Assembly (NCBI GenBank): GCA_902799955.1
Contig: CADCCQ010000011.1
Coordinates: 1 to 56,017 of the forward strand
Direction of reading: 5' to 3'
DNA: 56,017 nt
From: an uncultured bacterium
GTDB taxonomy: Bacteria > Verrucomicrobiota > Kiritimatiellia > RFP12 > UBA1067
Made by a program: the position numbers and the translations under genes. Shown one piece after another: positions 16,785 to 25,649 of this stretch (position 1 is the stretch's first letter; every line of letters begins with the position of its first letter). The notes beneath the pieces are model-generated. The model saw only the letters and a list, made by a program, of their open reading frames with translations, was not told the DNA's origin and did not search any database.

Positions 16785-17298
16785 CGCATTGAGGATAGAG
16801 GTGTCCGGCAAGGCCGGGCCCGGATTCGTGGCGGCGGTCGCGACGGCGGTCGGCGCGGAAGGTTCCGTGCGCATCGTCCCCGAGGGATTCGCGGCGGACC
16901 GACTGCTGATGCGCGCCGCGTCCGGCCAGGCGATCCCCGCAGACGCGGGGACTCGCGTATGGACGCTCTTCGCGGACGACTCGCCAGTCGCCGAGTTCGC
17001 GCTCCGCTTCCCGTCCGACGGCGACGGGGACGCGCTCCGCGTGTCCGTCCCTTCAGGTTCGCCCGCCCTCGAGGCGGGGCTCTCCGCGCTTGCCGCGAAG
17101 GGCGACGGCGTCTCTCGCGACGACGTGCTCGCGCTCTTCCCGGCCGCCGCGGAGGTCGCGGGCAGGTCCGCCGCCGCGCAGGGCGAGCCGCCGATCCCGG
17201 AGGGCGTTGGCCTCGCGACGAAGATTTGCCTTGCGTTGATATTCACCCTGCCGCTCGCCGGCTTCATCTGGATGTGCATCCGCTTCAAGTGGATATGA
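16777..17298 (+). CDS. Hypothetical protein with C-terminal transmembrane anchor
   Basis: A 173-residue protein with no recognised family. Residues 1-145 are soluble, acidic and alanine-rich, with no motif I can name. Residues about 148-170 (ICLALIFTLPLAGFIWMCIRFKWI region) form one membrane helix ending in basic residues, so the body probably faces the cytoplasm as a tail-anchored protein. It overlaps panD by eight bases and precedes uppP by 22, so it belongs to the same transcript. Confidence 0.6.
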   Translation: MSDALRIEVSGKAGPGFVAAVATAVGAEGSVRIVPEGFAADRLLMRAASGQAIPADAGTRVWTLFADDSPVAEFALRFPSDGDGDALRVSVPSGSPALEAGLSALAAKGDGVSRDDVLALFPAAAEVAGRSAAAQGEPPIPEGVGLATKICLALIFTLPLAGFIWMCIRFKWI

Positions 17299-17320
17299 CG
17301 CGGCTCCTGGAGGTGTTCGT

Positions 17321-18082
17321 ATGCTGGAGGTATCCATTCTTTCCGTTCTTCAGGGCGTGGCGGAGTTCCTGCCCATCTCCAGCTCGGGGCATCTCGTCAT
17401 AGGCAAGTCGCTCCTCGGCCTTGGTGACGCGGGGATGCGGCTGGACATCTTCCTCCATGTAGGGACGCTCCTCTCGATATTCGTCTTCTACTTCGCCGTG
17501 ATCCGGCGCATCCTTGCGAAGCGCGAATGGATGTACGTCGCGAAGATCCTTGTCAGCGCCATTCCCGTGGGCGTTGTCGGGCTGCTCTTCAAGGAGAGGC
17601 TCGAGGAGGTGTTCTCGTCCCCGTCGTTCGTCGGCGGGGCGCTGATCGCGACCGGCATAGTGCTCACCATAACGCGCTTTCTGCCCAAGGGTGACCGCGG
17701 CGTCTCGTTCCTGCGCGCGCTCCTGATGGGCCTTGCCCAGGCGGTCGCGATCCTCCCTGGCGTCTCGCGCTCCGGCACGACGCTCGCGGCGGCGCGCGCG
17801 GCGAAGGTGGACGGCGAGAAGGCCGCCGAGTTCTCGTTTCTGATGTCCGCTCCGCCAATCGCGGGTGCGGCAGTCCTTGAGCTTGTGAAGTCCATGCGTC
17901 ACGGCGGCGCCGCCGAGGCGCAGACGAGCTGGGGGCTTTGCATCTTCGGCGCGGCGCTGGCCGCCGTTGTCGGCTGGTTCGCCCTCAAGCTTCTCGTGGC
18001 ATCCCTCAAGGGGCGCTGGTTCTGGCTCTTCGGTCCGTACTGCATGGCGGCCGGCCTTGCCGTGCTGTTCTTTGTCTCATGA
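17321..18082 (+). CDS. uppP: Undecaprenyl-diphosphate phosphatase (UppP/BacA)
   Basis: A 253-residue polytopic membrane enzyme with both active-site blocks: QGVAEFLPISSSGHL (residues 10-24) and LPGVSRSGTTLAAA (about residues 144-157). It recycles undecaprenyl diphosphate to the monophosphate carrier for peptidoglycan and surface-polysaccharide export. The ribosome site is GGAGG. Its stop overlaps the KAS III start (ATGA), which links lipid-carrier recycling to the acyl cassette downstream. Confidence 0.95.
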   Translation: MLEVSILSVLQGVAEFLPISSSGHLVIGKSLLGLGDAGMRLDIFLHVGTLLSIFVFYFAVIRRILAKREWMYVAKILVSAIPVGVVGLLFKERLEEVFSSPSFVGGALIATGIVLTITRFLPKGDRGVSFLRALLMGLAQAVAILPGVSRSGTTLAAARAAKVDGEKAAEFSFLMSAPPIAGAAVLELVKSMRHGGAAEAQTSWGLCIFGAALAAVVGWFALKLLVASLKGRWFWLFGPYCMAAGLAVLFFVS

Positions 18083-19134
18083 CGGCCGAACCGACAGTGG
18101 TGTCCGCGCCTCCGCGCGTCTTCGACCTGTCCGGCGCCAGAGTCGCCGGCGTCAGGGCGTGCCTCCCAAAGATGGGCGAGGACAACTTCGCAAGGTGCGT
18201 CGCGTTATACGGCGACGAGAGGAAGGCCGCGGGCGTCGTGAAGGCGACGGGGATTGCGAGGCGCCGCGTCGCGGACGCCGGCGTATCGTCTCTCGACCTG
18301 TGTGTCGCCGCCGCCCGCGGGCTTCTCGACGACTGCGGCGTCGCGTCCGAGGACGTCGGCGCGGTGATCTGCGTCACCTTCACGCCGGAGCGCCAGATGC
18401 CGTGCAACGCATGCCAGGCGCAGAGCCGCCTCGGCCTGCCGCGCTCCGTCTCAGCGTTCGACATCAACCTCGCCTGCTCAGGGTGGCCTTACGGACTGTA
18501 TGTAGCCGGGCTGCTGGCAAGGGCAATGGGCGTCAGAGTGCTGCTCCTCGACGGCGACGTGCAGACGGCGCGCATGGACCACGCAGACGGCGCGACGGCG
18601 CCGGTCCTGGCGGACGCCGGGACGGCGACGCTCGTCGAGCCCGCCCCGCATGGCGGCGGCCGGCCATGGCGCTTCTCCTTCATGACGGACGGCGCGAACG
18701 GCGACGCGCTCTCTCTTCCCTTCGGCGGGGCGATTTCAATGGACGGCTTCGGCGTGTTCAAGTTCGCTACCTTGGACGTGCTTGACTTCATAAGCGGCTT
18801 CATGGAGTCCGTGTCCGCCGCGCCAGGCGACTTCGACGCGTTCGTCCCCCACCAGGCGAACGTTTACATGGTGCGGCAGATCGCAAAGCGCCTCGGCTTC
18901 GCCGGGGAGCGCACGTGGATCAGCGGCGACGAATTCGGGAACTCCGCGTCGGCGTCGGTGCCCGTCACGATCGCGCACTGCGCAGGTCGCCTGCCGCTGG
19001 CCGACAGGCGTTTGCTTGTTGCGGGCTTCGGCGGAGGGCTCTCCGCTTCCGTCTGCGACATGGACCTGCCGGGCGACTGCAAACTAGGCGTGTCCGACTA
19101 CGAGGCGGCGTCCGCGAAGGAGGGCGGCGTATGA
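18079..19134 (+). CDS. 3-oxoacyl-ACP synthase III-like ketosynthase (KAS III)
   Basis: A 351-residue FabH-fold thiolase-superfamily enzyme with all three catalytic residues: Cys133 (NLACSGW), His258 (PHQAN) and Asn288 (FGNSASAS). KAS III enzymes condense an acyl-CoA or acyl-thioester with an ACP-bound extender. The N-terminus is divergent from housekeeping FabH. Direct coupling to an ACP and an FkbH-type gene points to a specialised role, as in tetronate or glycan-acylation pathways, rather than bulk fatty acid synthesis (inference). The start overlaps uppP by four bases, and the stop overlaps the ACP start. Confidence 0.85.
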   Translation: MTAEPTVVSAPPRVFDLSGARVAGVRACLPKMGEDNFARCVALYGDERKAAGVVKATGIARRRVADAGVSSLDLCVAAARGLLDDCGVASEDVGAVICVTFTPERQMPCNACQAQSRLGLPRSVSAFDINLACSGWPYGLYVAGLLARAMGVRVLLLDGDVQTARMDHADGATAPVLADAGTATLVEPAPHGGGRPWRFSFMTDGANGDALSLPFGGAISMDGFGVFKFATLDVLDFISGFMESVSAAPGDFDAFVPHQANVYMVRQIAKRLGFAGERTWISGDEFGNSASASVPVTIAHCAGRLPLADRRLLVAGFGGGLSASVCDMDLPGDCKLGVSDYEAASAKEGGV

Positions 19135-19361
19135 CGGACGCCGAGAACGAGTTCCTTGGGTTTGTCGCCGACGTCCTTGGCGTGCCCGCGGCGTCCGTCT
19201 CGATGGACACCGCATACGAGTCGATCCCTGAATGGGACAGTGTGATGCAGTTGCGTCTTGTGCTTGAGATAGGTGAACGCTACGCCGTCGAAATACCGGT
19301 GGACGAGATCGCGCTCATCCGCACGCTCGGCGGCTTCTACCGATACGTCGCTTCGAAATAG
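19131..19361 (+). CDS. Acyl carrier protein
   Basis: A 76-residue acidic helical protein with the phosphopantetheine attachment site Ser37 in WDSVMQLRL, the usual DSL motif with Val in place of Leu. The ATGA overlap with the KAS III gene and the FkbH gene 20 bases downstream make it the dedicated carrier of this cassette. It differs from the housekeeping AcpP signature (DSLDTVEL), supporting a specialised ACP. Confidence 0.88.
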   Translation: MTDAENEFLGFVADVLGVPAASVSMDTAYESIPEWDSVMQLRLVLEIGERYAVEIPVDEIALIRTLGGFYRYVASK

Positions 19362-19381
19362 CGGAAGGGACGTGTACGCAA

Positions 19382-20869
19382 ATGCGAATCGCCGTTCTAT
19401 CCAACGTGACGACGGAAGTCCTCGCCGGAATGCTCAGGAAGGAGCACGACGTCTGGCTGCCGCCCGGGTTTGGCGCATGGATGGAGACGGCGCTCGCTCC
19501 GCCGGACGACCTCGTGGCCTTCAATCCCGAGGCTGTGTTCCTCCTATTCGACTCCTCCTTCGCGCCGTTCGACGCGGCGGGCGTGGCGTCCGCGAAGGCC
19601 GCGCTGGAGCGCGCGCTCCCAGCCGCCGCCGTCATCGTCCCGGACCTTGCGGACCTCGCGGACGCGACGGGCGGCTTCACCGACGAAAGGATGTGGAAGC
19701 TCGCGTCGATGCCTTGGTCCATGAAGGGGCTTCGCGCGATTGTCGACGAGATCGACCGCCTGCTTCGGATTATGCGCGAGGGCGCCCCGAAGAAGGCGCT
19801 TGCGCTTGATCTGGACGGGACGCTGTGGTCCGGGGTCATCGGCGAGGACGGGCCGGACGGCATACGTCCGTTTGCGGAGTTCCAGCGTTCGCTGAAGGCG
19901 CTCGCCGACCGCGGCGTCGTACTTGTCGCGCTTTCGAAGAACAACCCCGCGGACGTCGAGCCGGCGTGGTCCGACCCGCGCATGGTCCTGAAACGCGAGG
20001 ACTTCGCCGCAGTTCGCGTTGGATGGGACGACAAGCCGTCGGGCCTCGTCTCCGTCGCGGCGGAGCTGAACCTCGGCGTCGGCGCTTTCGTCTTTGTCGA
20101 CGACAGCCCGGCCGAGAGGGCGCAGATGGCGGCGGCGCTGCCAGACGTCGCGGTGCCCGAGGTCGCGGCGGGCGAAGGGGAGGCGGGGCTACTGCGCCTC
20201 CTGCTCCGCCTGGCGCGGCTTTACTTCCCCGAGCTGCGCATCACAGACGAGGACCGCCGCCGGGCGGCGCGCTATTCGGAGGACGCGGCGCGGCGCGGCT
20301 TCGCCGTCGGGCTTTCCGCCGACGAATACCTCGCGGGCCTCGAGATCGTCGTGGACGTCCACGCGGCGCGGCCGGAGGAGTTCGCGCGCGTCGCGCAGCT
20401 TTCGCAGAGGACCAACCAGCTCAACGCCATGACGAACCGCTATTCGCCCGAGGACGTGGCGCGGCTCGCCGCCGACCCGCGCAGCTTTCTTGTCGTCGCC
20501 GGCGCCGCGGACCGCTTCGGCGACCTGGGGATTGTCGCGTTTGCGTTGGCGAGGGTCGACGGACCTGAGGCAACCTTCGTCGACTGGGCGATGAGCTGCA
20601 GGGCGATGAACCGCCGGATCGAACACGCTGTCGAGGAGCGCGCGGAGGCGATGCTCGCCGCGCGCGGGGTCTCCGTCGTCCGCGCCGAGTGGCGCAGGAC
20701 GCCGCGCAACGCGCCCGCGGAAAGGCTCTTCGACTCGTTCGGTTTCTCCGTCGTGGAAAGCGCGGAGGACCACAGGAGGTATGTGTTGAATCTGCCGCGT
20801 CGCGAACGCCTGCGCCACTTCGCGCGGTTCGCCGGGGCGTCGAATGGAGGGGATGCGCGAAATGGATGA
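19382..20869 (+). CDS. FkbH-like HAD-IIIC protein (glyceryl-ACP synthase type)
   Basis: A 495-residue protein. Residues about 1-130 form an FkbH-type N-terminal domain. The HAD core follows with ALDLDGTLWSGVIGEDG (nucleophile Asp143, Asp145, Thr147), LSKNNPADVEPAW and FVDDSPAER. The C-terminal third has a GNAT-like fold (FGDLGIVAFALAR, FVDWAMSCRAMNRRIEHAV). Known FkbH proteins dephosphorylate 1,3-bisphosphoglycerate and load glyceryl onto an ACP for tetronate rings or methoxymalonyl units. With a KAS III and an ACP next door, the same chemistry is likely here (inference). The stop lies inside the SDR start region. Confidence 0.87.
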   Translation: MRIAVLSNVTTEVLAGMLRKEHDVWLPPGFGAWMETALAPPDDLVAFNPEAVFLLFDSSFAPFDAAGVASAKAALERALPAAAVIVPDLADLADATGGFTDERMWKLASMPWSMKGLRAIVDEIDRLLRIMREGAPKKALALDLDGTLWSGVIGEDGPDGIRPFAEFQRSLKALADRGVVLVALSKNNPADVEPAWSDPRMVLKREDFAAVRVGWDDKPSGLVSVAAELNLGVGAFVFVDDSPAERAQMAAALPDVAVPEVAAGEGEAGLLRLLLRLARLYFPELRITDEDRRRAARYSEDAARRGFAVGLSADEYLAGLEIVVDVHAARPEEFARVAQLSQRTNQLNAMTNRYSPEDVARLAADPRSFLVVAGAADRFGDLGIVAFALARVDGPEATFVDWAMSCRAMNRRIEHAVEERAEAMLAARGVSVVRAEWRRTPRNAPAERLFDSFGFSVVESAEDHRRYVLNLPRRERLRHFARFAGASNGGDARNG

Positions 20870-21602
20870 AAGGGAAGAATACTGCACTGTAGTGACCGGC
20901 GCCGCCGGGGGAATAGGCTTCGCCGTCGCGTCGAGGCTTCTCGCCGCAGGCGAGAGGGTCGTCGCCGCAGACCTGGACGCCGACCGCCTGGCCGAGCGCT
21001 TCGCCGGGCGCGAGGGCGTCGTAACCGTCGCCTGCGACCTCGCGGCGGACGCGGGGCTGCAGGCTCTGACGGACGCCATCGCAGGCCGTTTCGTCGGCGC
21101 GCGCGGGTTTGTCCACGCGGCGGGCTTCGACATGATGGCGCCGCTTGGCATGACGACGCCCGACGACATGCAGAGGCTGTTCTCGATCCATGCCGTGTTC
21201 CCCGTGCGCTTCATGGGCTGGATGGCGAAGATGCGCAACCACGCCCCGGATGCGTCGTGCGTGCTGATATCGTCGCTCTCCGCGCACGAGGGCGCGAAGG
21301 GCCACGTCGCGTACGCGGCGGCGAAGGGCGCGGTGGAGGGTCTGCTGAAGCCGGCCGCCGCGGAGCTGGTCGAGCGCGGGGTCAGGCTTAACGCCGTCGT
21401 CCTGGGCGTCGTGGAGACCGGGATGTCGCGGCGCTGGATGGATATGCTGCTGCCCGCGCGGCGCGAGGAGCTCGAGCGCGGATATCCGCTTGGGCTTGGC
21501 CGCGCAGGCGACGCGGCGGAGGCCGTGTGCTTCCTGCTGTCGCCAGCCTCGCGCTGGATAACGGGGCAGACTCTCGTCTGCGACGGAGGCCATTCGCTGT
21601 AG
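20862..21602 (+). CDS. Short-chain dehydrogenase/reductase (FabG-like)
   Basis: A 246-residue classical SDR. The cofactor motif is TGAAGGIGF (residues about 12-20), the catalytic residues are Ser in ISSLSAH, Tyr151 and Lys155 (YAAAK), and the end [15 protein letters not shown] is typical of FabG-like enzymes. It probably reduces a beta-keto group or a sugar-linked acyl intermediate made by the preceding three genes. ATG 20862 is chosen because GGAGGGG precedes it by nine bases; ATGs at 20844 and 20853 are less well placed. It overlaps the FkbH gene by eight bases. Confidence 0.88.
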   Translation: MDEREEYCTVVTGAAGGIGFAVASRLLAAGERVVAADLDADRLAERFAGREGVVTVACDLAADAGLQALTDAIAGRFVGARGFVHAAGFDMMAPLGMTTPDDMQRLFSIHAVFPVRFMGWMAKMRNHAPDASCVLISSLSAHEGAKGHVAYAAAKGAVEGLLKPAAAELVERGVRLNAVVLGVVETGMSRRWMDMLLPARREELERGYPLGLGRAGDAAEAVCFLLSPASRWITGQTLVCDGGHSL

Positions 21603-21631
21603 GCGGCATGCCGGCTCCTGGGCGATAACAG

Positions 21632-21660
21632 TTGACTTTTCGTGGCGGGAAATATATAAT
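21632..21660 (+). promoter_or_regulatory. Promoter of the rnf operon, predicted leaderless
   Basis: TTGACT (21632-21637) and a perfect TATAAT (21655-21660) are 17 bases apart. ATG 21667 follows six bases after the -10, so the transcript should begin at the start codon of rnfA. Confidence 0.75.
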
Positions 21661-21666
21661 AAAGGT

Positions 21667-22254
21667 ATGAGCTACTATCTCATGATATTCGTAGGCGCGG
21701 TTCTGGTGAACAACTTCGTTCTCAGCCGCTTTCTCGGATGCTGTCCGTTCCTGGGCGTGTCGAAGAAGCTCGACACCGCCCTGGGGATGTCGGGCGCGGT
21801 CGTCTTCGTGATGACCGTCGCCTCGGCGGTGACGTGGTGCCTGGACCACTGGCTCCTGGCCCCGCACGGCCTCGGCTACATCCACACGCTGGCGTTCATC
21901 CTCGTGATCGCCTCGCTGGTGCAGTTCATCGACATCGCGATGAAGCGCTTCCTCCCGCCGCTCCACGCCGCGCTGGGGATATTCCTTCCGCTGATCACGA
22001 CGAACTGCGCGGTGCTTGGCGTCGCGGAGATAAACTACAAGCAGGGCACGGGGTTCTTCGAGAGCGTGTTCTTCTCGTTCGCCGCCGCGATCGGGTTCGG
22101 CTTCGCGCTCGTCATCTTCTCCGGCATCCGCGAGAGGCTGGCCTACGCCGACCCGCCGCGCTGCTTCAGGGGGATTGCGCTTGCCCTGCTCACGGCCGGG
22201 CTTCTGTCGCTCGCGTTCATGGGCTTCTCCGGGCTCGTGAAGCTTCCGTATTGA
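21667..22254 (+). CDS. rnfA: Rnf complex membrane subunit RnfA
   Basis: A 195-residue protein with six transmembrane helices, typical of RnfA/NqrE. Signature segments are [21 protein letters not shown] near the N-terminus and [18 protein letters not shown] in the middle; the Cys residues near the membrane centre bind the shared intramembrane Fe-S cluster. Rnf couples ferredoxin:NAD+ electron transfer to Na+ or H+ transport. The next gene is rnfB. Confidence 0.95.
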   Translation: MSYYLMIFVGAVLVNNFVLSRFLGCCPFLGVSKKLDTALGMSGAVVFVMTVASAVTWCLDHWLLAPHGLGYIHTLAFILVIASLVQFIDIAMKRFLPPLHAALGIFLPLITTNCAVLGVAEINYKQGTGFFESVFFSFAAAIGFGFALVIFSGIRERLAYADPPRCFRGIALALLTAGLLSLAFMGFSGLVKLPY

Positions 22255-22276
22255 GAACGCAAAGGGGGCAAAGACC

Positions 22277-23086
22277 ATGACAATGGCAATTATATGCATC
22301 GCAGGAATCGGGCTCGCGGCGGCAGTGACGCTCGCCGTCGCCGACAGGTGCCTCAGCGTCAAGGAGGACCCGCGCATCGGCCTAGTCACGGCGGCGCTGC
22401 CGGGCGCGAACTGCGGCGGCTGCGGGTTCCCGGGCTGCGACGGCTATGCGCGCGCGCTCGTCGCGGGGACCGCGCCGAACGGCGCGTGCGCGGCGGGCGG
22501 CGAAGCCTGCGCCGCCGAGATATCGAAGATCCTTGGCATCGCGGCGACCGCGACGGAGAGGCGCGTCGCGCTGGTCAAGTGCTGCGGGACGCGCTCCGAG
22601 GCGATCCGCGTCGGCGACTACAACGGGATCTGCGACTGCAGCGTCGCTGCGGCGACCGCCGGCGGCGACAAGGGCTGCACCTACGGCTGCCTCGGCTACG
22701 GCGCGTGCGCGAACGTCTGCCCGAAGAACGCGATCACGATCCACGACGGCCTCGCGAAGGTTGACAAGCGCCTGTGCATCGGCTGCGGCAAGTGCGTTGC
22801 GGCCTGCCCCAGAAGGCTCATCGAGCTCGTCCCGGCGTCCGCGACGATCCACGTCCTCTGCAACAACCCCGACAAGGGGCCTGCCGTGCGCAAGGTCTGC
22901 GGCGTCGGCTGCATGGGATGCCACCTCTGCGAGAGGAACTCCGGCGGCAAGGAGGCCGGGCACTTCACGTTCCAGGGCTTCCTGGCGAAGGTCAACTACG
23001 AGAACCCGCCGACTGACGGCGCGATCGTCGCGAAGTGCCCCGCCAAGTGCATGGCGGAGGACCCGCACTTCGAAAGTGGAAAATGA
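22277..23086 (+). CDS. rnfB: Rnf complex ferredoxin-like subunit RnfB
   Basis: A 269-residue protein. The N-terminal membrane anchor (about 4-23) is followed by the Fe-S domain GANCGGCGFPGCDGYARAL, an extra Cys-rich stretch (KCCGTRSEA, ICDC), and ferredoxin-type clusters CTYGCLGYGACANVCP and CIGCGKCVAACP. More Cys follow near the C-terminus (CGVGCMGCHLC). It accepts electrons from ferredoxin and passes them to RnfC. The order A-B-C-D here differs from the common CDGEAB order of clostridia. The gap to rnfC contains heptamer repeats. Confidence 0.95.
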   Translation: MTMAIICIAGIGLAAAVTLAVADRCLSVKEDPRIGLVTAALPGANCGGCGFPGCDGYARALVAGTAPNGACAAGGEACAAEISKILGIAATATERRVALVKCCGTRSEAIRVGDYNGICDCSVAAATAGGDKGCTYGCLGYGACANVCPKNAITIHDGLAKVDKRLCIGCGKCVAACPRRLIELVPASATIHVLCNNPDKGPAVRKVCGVGCMGCHLCERNSGGKEAGHFTFQGFLAKVNYENPPTDGAIVAKCPAKCMAEDPHFESGK

Positions 23087-23156
23087 AAAATGGAAAATGT
23101 AGAATGAAAAGGAACAATCCGCACTTTTACACTTTACATTTTACACTTTACATTCG
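23083..23156 (+). repeat. Heptamer repeats of two families between rnfB and rnfC
   Basis: TGGAAAA/TGTAGAA-type 7-bp units (about 23083-23110, reaching the rnfB stop codon) are followed by ACACTTT/ACATTTT units (about 23125-23156), the same family as 7662-7712. Confidence 0.7.
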
Positions 23157-23171
23157 CTAAAAGGAGCTTCG

Positions 23172-24584
23172 ATGAAGACTGCAAGGTCAAAGTTCATATT
23201 CAAGGGCGGGGTTCACCCCGACTACAACAAGGAACTCGCGCGCGACAAGGCCATCGAGAGGATGCCGGTCCCGGCGGAGCTCGTCATATCGATGAGCCAG
23301 CACCTCGGCGCGCCCGCGAAGTGCGTCGTCAAGGCGGGCGACTTCGTGAGGCGCGGACAGGTCCTCGGCGAGAGGAACGGCTTCATATCGGTGTGCGTCA
23401 GGGCGAGCGCCGACGGGCTTGTGAAGGCGGTCGAGAAGCGCCGCGGCGCCGCAGGCGGCATGGCCGACGCCGTGATACTCGACACGACGGCCACGCCGGA
23501 GTCTGCGCCTGACGCCAACTCCCCCACTCCCCCACCCATCAACTCCCCCACTCCCATCCTCCCGCCGCTCGACTGGAAGGCCGCCTCGCGCGAAGATCTT
23601 CTCAAGCGCGTCGACGAGGCGGGCATCTGCGGCATGGGCGGCGCGGGGTTCCCCACGGTCGTCAAGCTCAGCCCGCCGCCGAACAAGCGCTGCGAATACC
23701 TAATCCTCAACGGCGCGGAGTGCGAGCCGTACCTCACCGCCGACTTCCGCGTGATGCTCGAGCGGGCCGACAGGATCCGCGTCGGCGTCGAGATAATGCG
23801 CAAGGTGCTCGGGCAGCCCGCCGTGCGCATCGCCGTCGAGGAGAACAAGCCCGAGGCGATCGCCGCGCTGGAGAAGGCGTTCGCCGACATCGAGGGCAAC
23901 GCAGAGATCGTCGTCCTCCCGGTCCTCTATCCGCAGGGCTCCGAGAAGCACCAGATATTCGCGACGGTGGGGCGCGTCGTCCCGGAGCCGCCGGCGCTCC
24001 CGATAGACGTCGGGTGCGTCGTCGAGAACGTCGGCACCGTCGCGGCGATCGCAGACGCGGTGGAATTAGGCGAGCCGCTCCTCGAGCGCGTGACGACTGT
24101 CTCCGGCGACGCGGTCGCCGAGCCGAAGAACGTGCTCGCGCCCGCCGGCACGAAGTACGCCGACCTGATTGCCTTCTGCGGCGGCGAGAAGGAGCCGCCG
24201 GCGAAGGTCATATCCGGCGGCACGATGATGGGCTTCGCCGTCGCCTCCACGGAGATCGCGACTACGAAGACCACCTCCGGGCTTCTCCTGCTCTCGCCGA
24301 GGCGCGTCTTCCAGTACACGTCGGGGCCGTGCATAAACTGCGGGCGCTGCGTGAGGGCGTGCCCGATGGGGCTTGAGCCCGCCTTCATCTCCCGCGCGGT
24401 CGACGCCGGCGACGTAAAGGCGGCGGAGGACGCGCACGTGATGGACTGCATCGAGTGCGGCGCGTGCAGCTTCGGCTGCCCCGCGTACAGGACTATAACC
24501 CAGAGCTGCCGCAGGGCGAAGGCGACGATCCGCGCCCGCATCGCGGCAGAGAAGGCGAAGGCCGCCGCCGCGGCCGCGAAGTGA
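23172..24584 (+). CDS. rnfC: Rnf complex NADH/FMN/Fe-S subunit RnfC
   Basis: A 470-residue soluble subunit. The N-terminal barrel-like region is followed by the flavin/NAD-binding GICGMGGAGFPTVVKL and NGAECEPYL, then two [4Fe-4S] motifs, CINCGRCVRACPMGLEP and CIECGACSFGCPAYR. It oxidises or reduces NAD(H) for the complex. Residues about 116-134 are an insertion of Ser/Pro/Thr repeats encoded by the CACTCCCC octamer, placed between the N-terminal domain and the flavin domain. The AAAAGGAG ribosome site supports ATG 23172. The downstream gap to rnfD holds heptamer repeats. Confidence 0.95.
   Translation: MKTARSKFIFKGGVHPDYNKELARDKAIERMPVPAELVISMSQHLGAPAKCVVKAGDFVRRGQVLGERNGFISVCVRASADGLVKAVEKRRGAAGGMADAVILDTTATPESAPDANSPTPPPINSPTPILPPLDWKAASREDLLKRVDEAGICGMGGAGFPTVVKLSPPPNKRCEYLILNGAECEPYLTADFRVMLERADRIRVGVEIMRKVLGQPAVRIAVEENKPEAIAALEKAFADIEGNAEIVVLPVLYPQGSEKHQIFATVGRVVPEPPALPIDVGCVVENVGTVAAIADAVELGEPLLERVTTVSGDAVAEPKNVLAPAGTKYADLIAFCGGEKEPPAKVISGGTMMGFAVASTEIATTKTTSGLLLLSPRRVFQYTSGPCINCGRCVRACPMGLEPAFISRAVDAGDVKAAEDAHVMDCIECGACSFGCPAYRTITQSCRRAKATIRARIAAEKAKAAAAAAK
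23518..23573 (+). repeat. Octamer repeat (CACTCCCC family) inside rnfC
   Basis: Degenerate CACTCCCC/CAACTCCC units encode a Ser-Pro-Thr-rich insertion in RnfC. The same units fill intergenic space at 42633-42940. The reading frame is kept. Confidence 0.75.
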
Positions 24585-24612
24585 AGAGTGTAAAGTGTAA
24601 AGTGTAAAATGG
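24583..24612 (+). repeat. Heptamer repeat (AAAGTGT) between rnfC and rnfD
   Basis: Three to four AAAGTGT units begin at the rnfC stop codon. They are the reverse complement of the ACACTTT family. Confidence 0.7.
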
Positions 24613-24621
24613 AAGTGGGAC

Positions 24622-25623
24622 ATGAAACCTAAAGAGACTGCTGAACATTACATCCTGTCGAGCTCGCCGCACGCGCACGCGGACGTCAGCGTGAGGCGGC
24701 TGATGCTCGACGTCATCATCGCGCTTCTCCCGACGACGGCTATGGGAATCCTCTTCTTCGGGATGCCGGCGGTGTGGACCATCGCCGTGTGCGTCTCCGC
24801 CGCGCTGGTCACGGAGGCGCTGTGCCGCATCGCGATGAAGCGAGACAACACCATCGGCGACCTCTCGGCCGTGCTGACGGGCCTGCTGCTCGCGCTGAAC
24901 CTCCCTGCGGGGATCCCGCTCTGGATGGCGGCCGTCGGCTCCGTGTTCGCCATAGGCGTCGCGAAGCAGGCGTTCGGCGGGCTCGGCATGAACCCGTTCA
25001 ACCCCGCGCTCGCCGCGCGCGCCTTCATGCTCATCTCCTTCACCGGGCCGATGACCACCTGGCTCAAGCCGTTCTGGTGGCGGACGCCCGAGGCGGTGAC
25101 GACGGCCACCCCGCTCGCGGAGATGAAGACGTGGTTCACGGCGGAGGCGGCGACCTCGGCGTCGCCGCACGGGCTCTACAGCGCCGCGACTGGCGGCCTC
25201 CACCAGATCTGGAACATGGCCATCGGCAACACGCCCGGATGCATCGGCGAGGTCTCGGCGATCGCGCTGGCGATCGGCGCGGCGTACCTCCTCTGGCGCC
25301 GGGTGATCACCTGGCACATCCCCGCCGCGTTCATCGCGACGGTCTTCGTCTACTCGCTGTTCGCGGGCGGCGCGCCCGCCATGATGCAGGTGCTCTCCGG
25401 CGGCGTGATGCTCGGCGCGTTCTTCATGGCGACGGACTACGTGACGTCCCCGACGACGTCCGCGGGCAAGCTGGTGTTCGGCTTCGGATGCGGGCTCCTC
25501 TGCATGCTGATACGCCAGTTCGGCGGCTATCCGGAGGGGTGCAGCTTCGCCATCCTCGTGATGAACTCGATGTGCCCGCTCATAAACAGGTGGACGCGTC
25601 CGCGCCCCTTCGGCGCGAAGTAG
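24622..25623 (+). CDS. rnfD: Rnf complex membrane flavoprotein subunit RnfD
   Basis: A 333-residue membrane protein of the RnfD/NqrB family. The N-terminal HYILSSSPHAHADVSVRRLM and the GLGMNPFNPALAARAF segment are characteristic. Thr163 in VTTATPLAEM is the likely covalent FMN attachment residue (family motif [ST]-G-A-T). Several hydrophobic helices follow. The operon stops here: no rnfG or rnfE follows, and the next gene has its own promoter. Confidence 0.93.
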   Translation: MKPKETAEHYILSSSPHAHADVSVRRLMLDVIIALLPTTAMGILFFGMPAVWTIAVCVSAALVTEALCRIAMKRDNTIGDLSAVLTGLLLALNLPAGIPLWMAAVGSVFAIGVAKQAFGGLGMNPFNPALAARAFMLISFTGPMTTWLKPFWWRTPEAVTTATPLAEMKTWFTAEAATSASPHGLYSAATGGLHQIWNMAIGNTPGCIGEVSAIALAIGAAYLLWRRVITWHIPAAFIATVFVYSLFAGGAPAMMQVLSGGVMLGAFFMATDYVTSPTTSAGKLVFGFGCGLLCMLIRQFGGYPEGCSFAILVMNSMCPLINRWTRPRPFGAK

Positions 25624-25649
25624 CGTCCATTTTCTTCTTGACTTCTTTG

